Assembly (NCBI GenBank): GCA_032907565.1
Contig: JAJJPK010000168.1
Coordinates: forward strand, 24,094-88,093
Length of the DNA stretch: 64,000 nucleotides
Origin: ZC4RG29 sp032907565
Lineage (GTDB): Bacteria > Bacteroidota > Bacteroidia > Cytophagales > Cyclobacteriaceae
Reading direction: 5' to 3'
Shown: piece by piece, positions 61,856-64,000 of the stretch
How positions within the stretch are numbered: position 1 is the first letter of the stretch
How the letters are laid out: the number at the start of each line of letters is the position of its first letter
The notes under the pieces: generated by a model
What the model saw: the letters and a program-made list of their open reading frames with translations, nothing else
Databases searched by the model: none
What the model was told of the DNA's origin: nothing
Made by a program: the position numbers and the translations under genes

Positions 61856-64000
61856 TTAAAAGCCGTCATCCTCCAATTCCTGGTCCTTCTTCTCCTGGTC
61901 GACTTGCTGCGCCGGCGGTTGGTTAAGCGGTGTGACAGGGTCTGTGGATGGCGCGACCATCGACTGGCTGCTCAGGCTGTAGGGAGACTCAATACCGTAG
62001 TAATCACGGCGGAAACGGTTGATAAACGCCACCGTTTCTTCATCGCTGCCCGGTACAAAGGCGACTTCACCGATCTTCGCCTTACCGGCGTTGGTGCGCT
62101 TCATGATGACGTTGTTAAATTCATTGCTTGCCGCATGCACGAGCACCCGGCTGCCTTCAAACCCGATGTAATACCACACATCGCCGGAGGCTTTGAAGAA
62201 AAGGTTCAGTGACTCCGCGCCGTCTTCATCGCGCTTGATCTCGAGGAAGCCTTCGAATGCGCCGTTTATATCCTTGTTGAGGATGTTGGAAATTCCTATC
62301 GCCCCTTCCGAATAGAACGCCTTGTGCTTTTCTGACCACTTAAGGTTCACGTTGGAAATCACAAGAGGTTTGACCAGCGGTTGTACGGTGGCCAGCGATA
62401 CGTAACCTTCCAGGCTTCGTTGTTCATAATCGCGCACGACGCGCTCACCTACTATGTTGGCCATCTTGTAGAGCAACTCGGTTTGATCACCCAATCCTTC
62501 ATCCGCCCCTTGTGTAACAATCACATCCTGGACTTCCTTTGCCATCACTTCGAACGCCTGCGCCGGAATGTTCGAATCCAGGACCATGAAGGTGTTCATC
62601 CGGATTTCGTTCGTGCCCATGTTGCCGGAACCCAATACGGACGCCGCAACAGAGAAGCCTTCGTTACTCCGAACGAGGTCCACCGGCCCTTCAAACCGGA
62701 TTTGCTGATTCTCATCATTGTATGCGAACACTCTTCCTGAGAGCCTTTCGCCACTGGCCTTGCCCGGCTCCTCGATCTTGTATTCTTTGGATTCGGTATC
62801 GTAGAAAAGCATCCCGGATGGCGTGAACAGGCTCTCGTCCCCGAGGTCTTTCTTGCTATTCAAGAACGTAATGTACAGACTGTTGTCCATCGCGAAGTTC
62901 AACCCGGCTTCTACCTTCTCGCCTTGGTCGTTAATAGCATTGTCAAAGTCGATCATTACGTCGGTTTCATCACCGGTCTGTGAATAGGCGATCCAGCCCT
63001 TATAACCCTCAATATTCTTGATGTCGAGTTTTACGTATCCGTCCAATTGCAAAGCCGGCCTTCGCGCGTACATGGTCATGTCGCCTTTGTAGAACATACC
63101 CGCGCCAAGTACAAGCTGGTCTTCTTCGCGAACCGCACCGCGGGCCACAGTCTGCATGGCGCCGGGTTCGTAGTTCTTCGTGCGACGTGAGGCCAGGACT
63201 TCTTCGACAGGCTCCAGGTGGAAGTCCGTCATCTTGATTGCAAACGTATCCTGCAGGGCGTTGACATACTGGTACGTGGCATATCCGGTGAACTCCTTGC
63301 GCGAAATGATATCGACCACACCTTCGGTAAGTCGGTGATACGCGTTCAATGTATCCAGCACGATGGTCGTGTTCTTCAGCGTGCCGATTTTTGCGTTCTC
63401 CAGGATCAACACTTCGTTGTTTTCCGGCGTGATCATCGCATCAGCTACGACGATGTAGGGAATGCCGCTAACTTTGAGTTGCTGTGTCGTCAGATCGTAC
63501 TCGGCGCTTTCTGCGTTGAAGGCAAGTGAATCGAGTTCCTCGCGCGTGGTATAGAAGTACGAATTTTCAAGAGGCACGTTCGGACTCTTGCTCATGACGA
63601 TCGTTTTCGTATCGAAATTATACCGTGCGTTTGGAATGGAGGTCTTCACCTGGGCATACGGGAAGTTTATCGCTGCCACACCTTCTATTTCCGGGCTGAT
63701 GTCGGCGTAGTTCTCGTTGAGGTTAAAGTTCAACCGAATGTCGTTCCCGAAGATCAGGGGCTTGCGCGGATCGTTGCTGTTCACCTTGAACTTTGCGTTT
63801 CGTGCGGAGAAGCCATCTCCTGTGAAGCTCATATTCATGGAGAGGAGCTCGCTGCCCCGGGTGTCGAGTTTACCCTTGCCAGTAACGCCACGAGAAGAGA
63901 CGACCAGCTGACCATTGAGCGTAGCCGTACTGTCGTACATGTTAAATGGCGACTTCAGGTTTTTCAACCTCATCTCGTCCGCCTTGGGATACCATTTCAT
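61856..64000 (-). CDS. very large protein of unknown function, N-terminal part beyond window
   Basis: The frame is open to the right edge; 714 codons are visible, the first of them internal-looking. The whole visible part is a repeated beta-rich pattern with many GxxxG-like turns and VxxSSRGVTGKGKLDTRG-type segments, similar in general appearance to large envelope beta-solenoid or AsmA/OstA-like proteins. The end (QQVDQEKKDQELEDDGF) is charged and proline rich. No known motif identifies it. It is probably over 1000 residues. Confidence 0.65.
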   Translation of the reverse strand: MKWYPKADEMRLKNLKSPFNMYDSTATLNGQLVVSSRGVTGKGKLDTRGSELLSMNMSFTGDGFSARNAKFKVNSNDPRKPLIFGNDIRLNFNLNENYADISPEIEGVAAINFPYAQVKTSIPNARYNFDTKTIVMSKSPNVPLENSYFYTTREELDSLAFNAESAEYDLTTQQLKVSGIPYIVVADAMITPENNEVLILENAKIGTLKNTTIVLDTLNAYHRLTEGVVDIISRKEFTGYATYQYVNALQDTFAIKMTDFHLEPVEEVLASRRTKNYEPGAMQTVARGAVREEDQLVLGAGMFYKGDMTMYARRPALQLDGYVKLDIKNIEGYKGWIAYSQTGDETDVMIDFDNAINDQGEKVEAGLNFAMDNSLYITFLNSKKDLGDESLFTPSGMLFYDTESKEYKIEEPGKASGERLSGRVFAYNDENQQIRFEGPVDLVRSNEGFSVAASVLGSGNMGTNEIRMNTFMVLDSNIPAQAFEVMAKEVQDVIVTQGADEGLGDQTELLYKMANIVGERVVRDYEQRSLEGYVSLATVQPLVKPLVISNVNLKWSEKHKAFYSEGAIGISNILNKDINGAFEGFLEIKRDEDGAESLNLFFKASGDVWYYIGFEGSRVLVHAASNEFNNVIMKRTNAGKAKIGEVAFVPGSDEETVAFINRFRRDYYGIESPYSLSSQSMVAPSTDPVTPLNQPPAQQVDQEKKDQELEDDGF

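Overview
The window looks like a chromosomal segment of a Bacteroidota bacterium, most probably a member of the Cytophagales. This is inferred from gene content: a MurF-alanine racemase fusion, PorG-type DUF6089 proteins beside uppS-bamA-skp-skp, PdxJ, DUF4783, an SNF2 helicase with a long N-terminal region, a TonB-dependent receptor with a carboxypeptidase-like N-terminal domain, and start-proximal TAnnTTTG boxes resembling the Bacteroidetes -7 promoter element. I see no rRNA, tRNA, CRISPR array, insertion sequence or phage gene, so this is mainly a housekeeping region with a few accessory islands. No gene-free stretch exceeds 300 bases.

Layout. 1-9479, mostly minus strand: SNF2 helicase (cut by the left edge), a LolC/E-type permease, rbfA, then rpiB, tatC, glyA and pdxJ, with one plus-strand polytopic membrane protein between. 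9526-19359, plus strand: a GatB/YqeY protein, CvpA, an alpha/beta hydrolase, a CBS protein, NAD kinase, two DUF6089 barrels (the second PorG-like, type IX secretion), uppS, bamA and two Skp chaperones, closed by a clear intrinsic terminator at 19398-19426. This is an envelope-assembly block. 19438-24965: an S66 peptidase facing a minus-strand group (LysE exporter, ATP-grasp protein, DinB, RecX, YcxB-like, NadC, DUF4783).

25166-30630, plus strand: gpmI, a lipoprotein, an MsbA-like ABC exporter, a Fur/Zur-type repressor and a TerC protein. 30819-41286, mostly minus strand: a LETM1-like protein, purE-purK, a HEAT-repeat cyclophilin lipoprotein interrupted by an in-frame amber codon, a TerB-like protein, feoB-feoA and murF-alr. 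41531-49975: a small secreted protein, a TonB-dependent receptor preceded by a perfect 7-1-7 palindrome, a HisA-like barrel lacking one catalytic aspartate, a beta-propeller/OmpA-like protein, DUF2911, a 37-residue membrane protein, a LOG-family enzyme, a two-domain aspartyl protease with PDZ, and a degenerate receiver protein.

50143-53992 is the main accessory island: an FAD oxidoreductase, a UbiA prenyltransferase, a type III polyketide synthase and a SAM methyltransferase. Together these suggest a small pathway for a phenolic-lipid or quinone-like secondary metabolite. 54086-64000: a lipoprotein, a hydroxypyruvate-isomerase-like protein, a deoxynucleoside kinase, a frameshifted TauE/SafE permease, a PLP-dependent deaminase/desulfhydrase, a radical SAM protein, an arylamine N-acetyltransferase, an M20 peptidase, and a very large unrecognised protein cut by the right edge. 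Intergenic repeats concentrate at 54642-57424.
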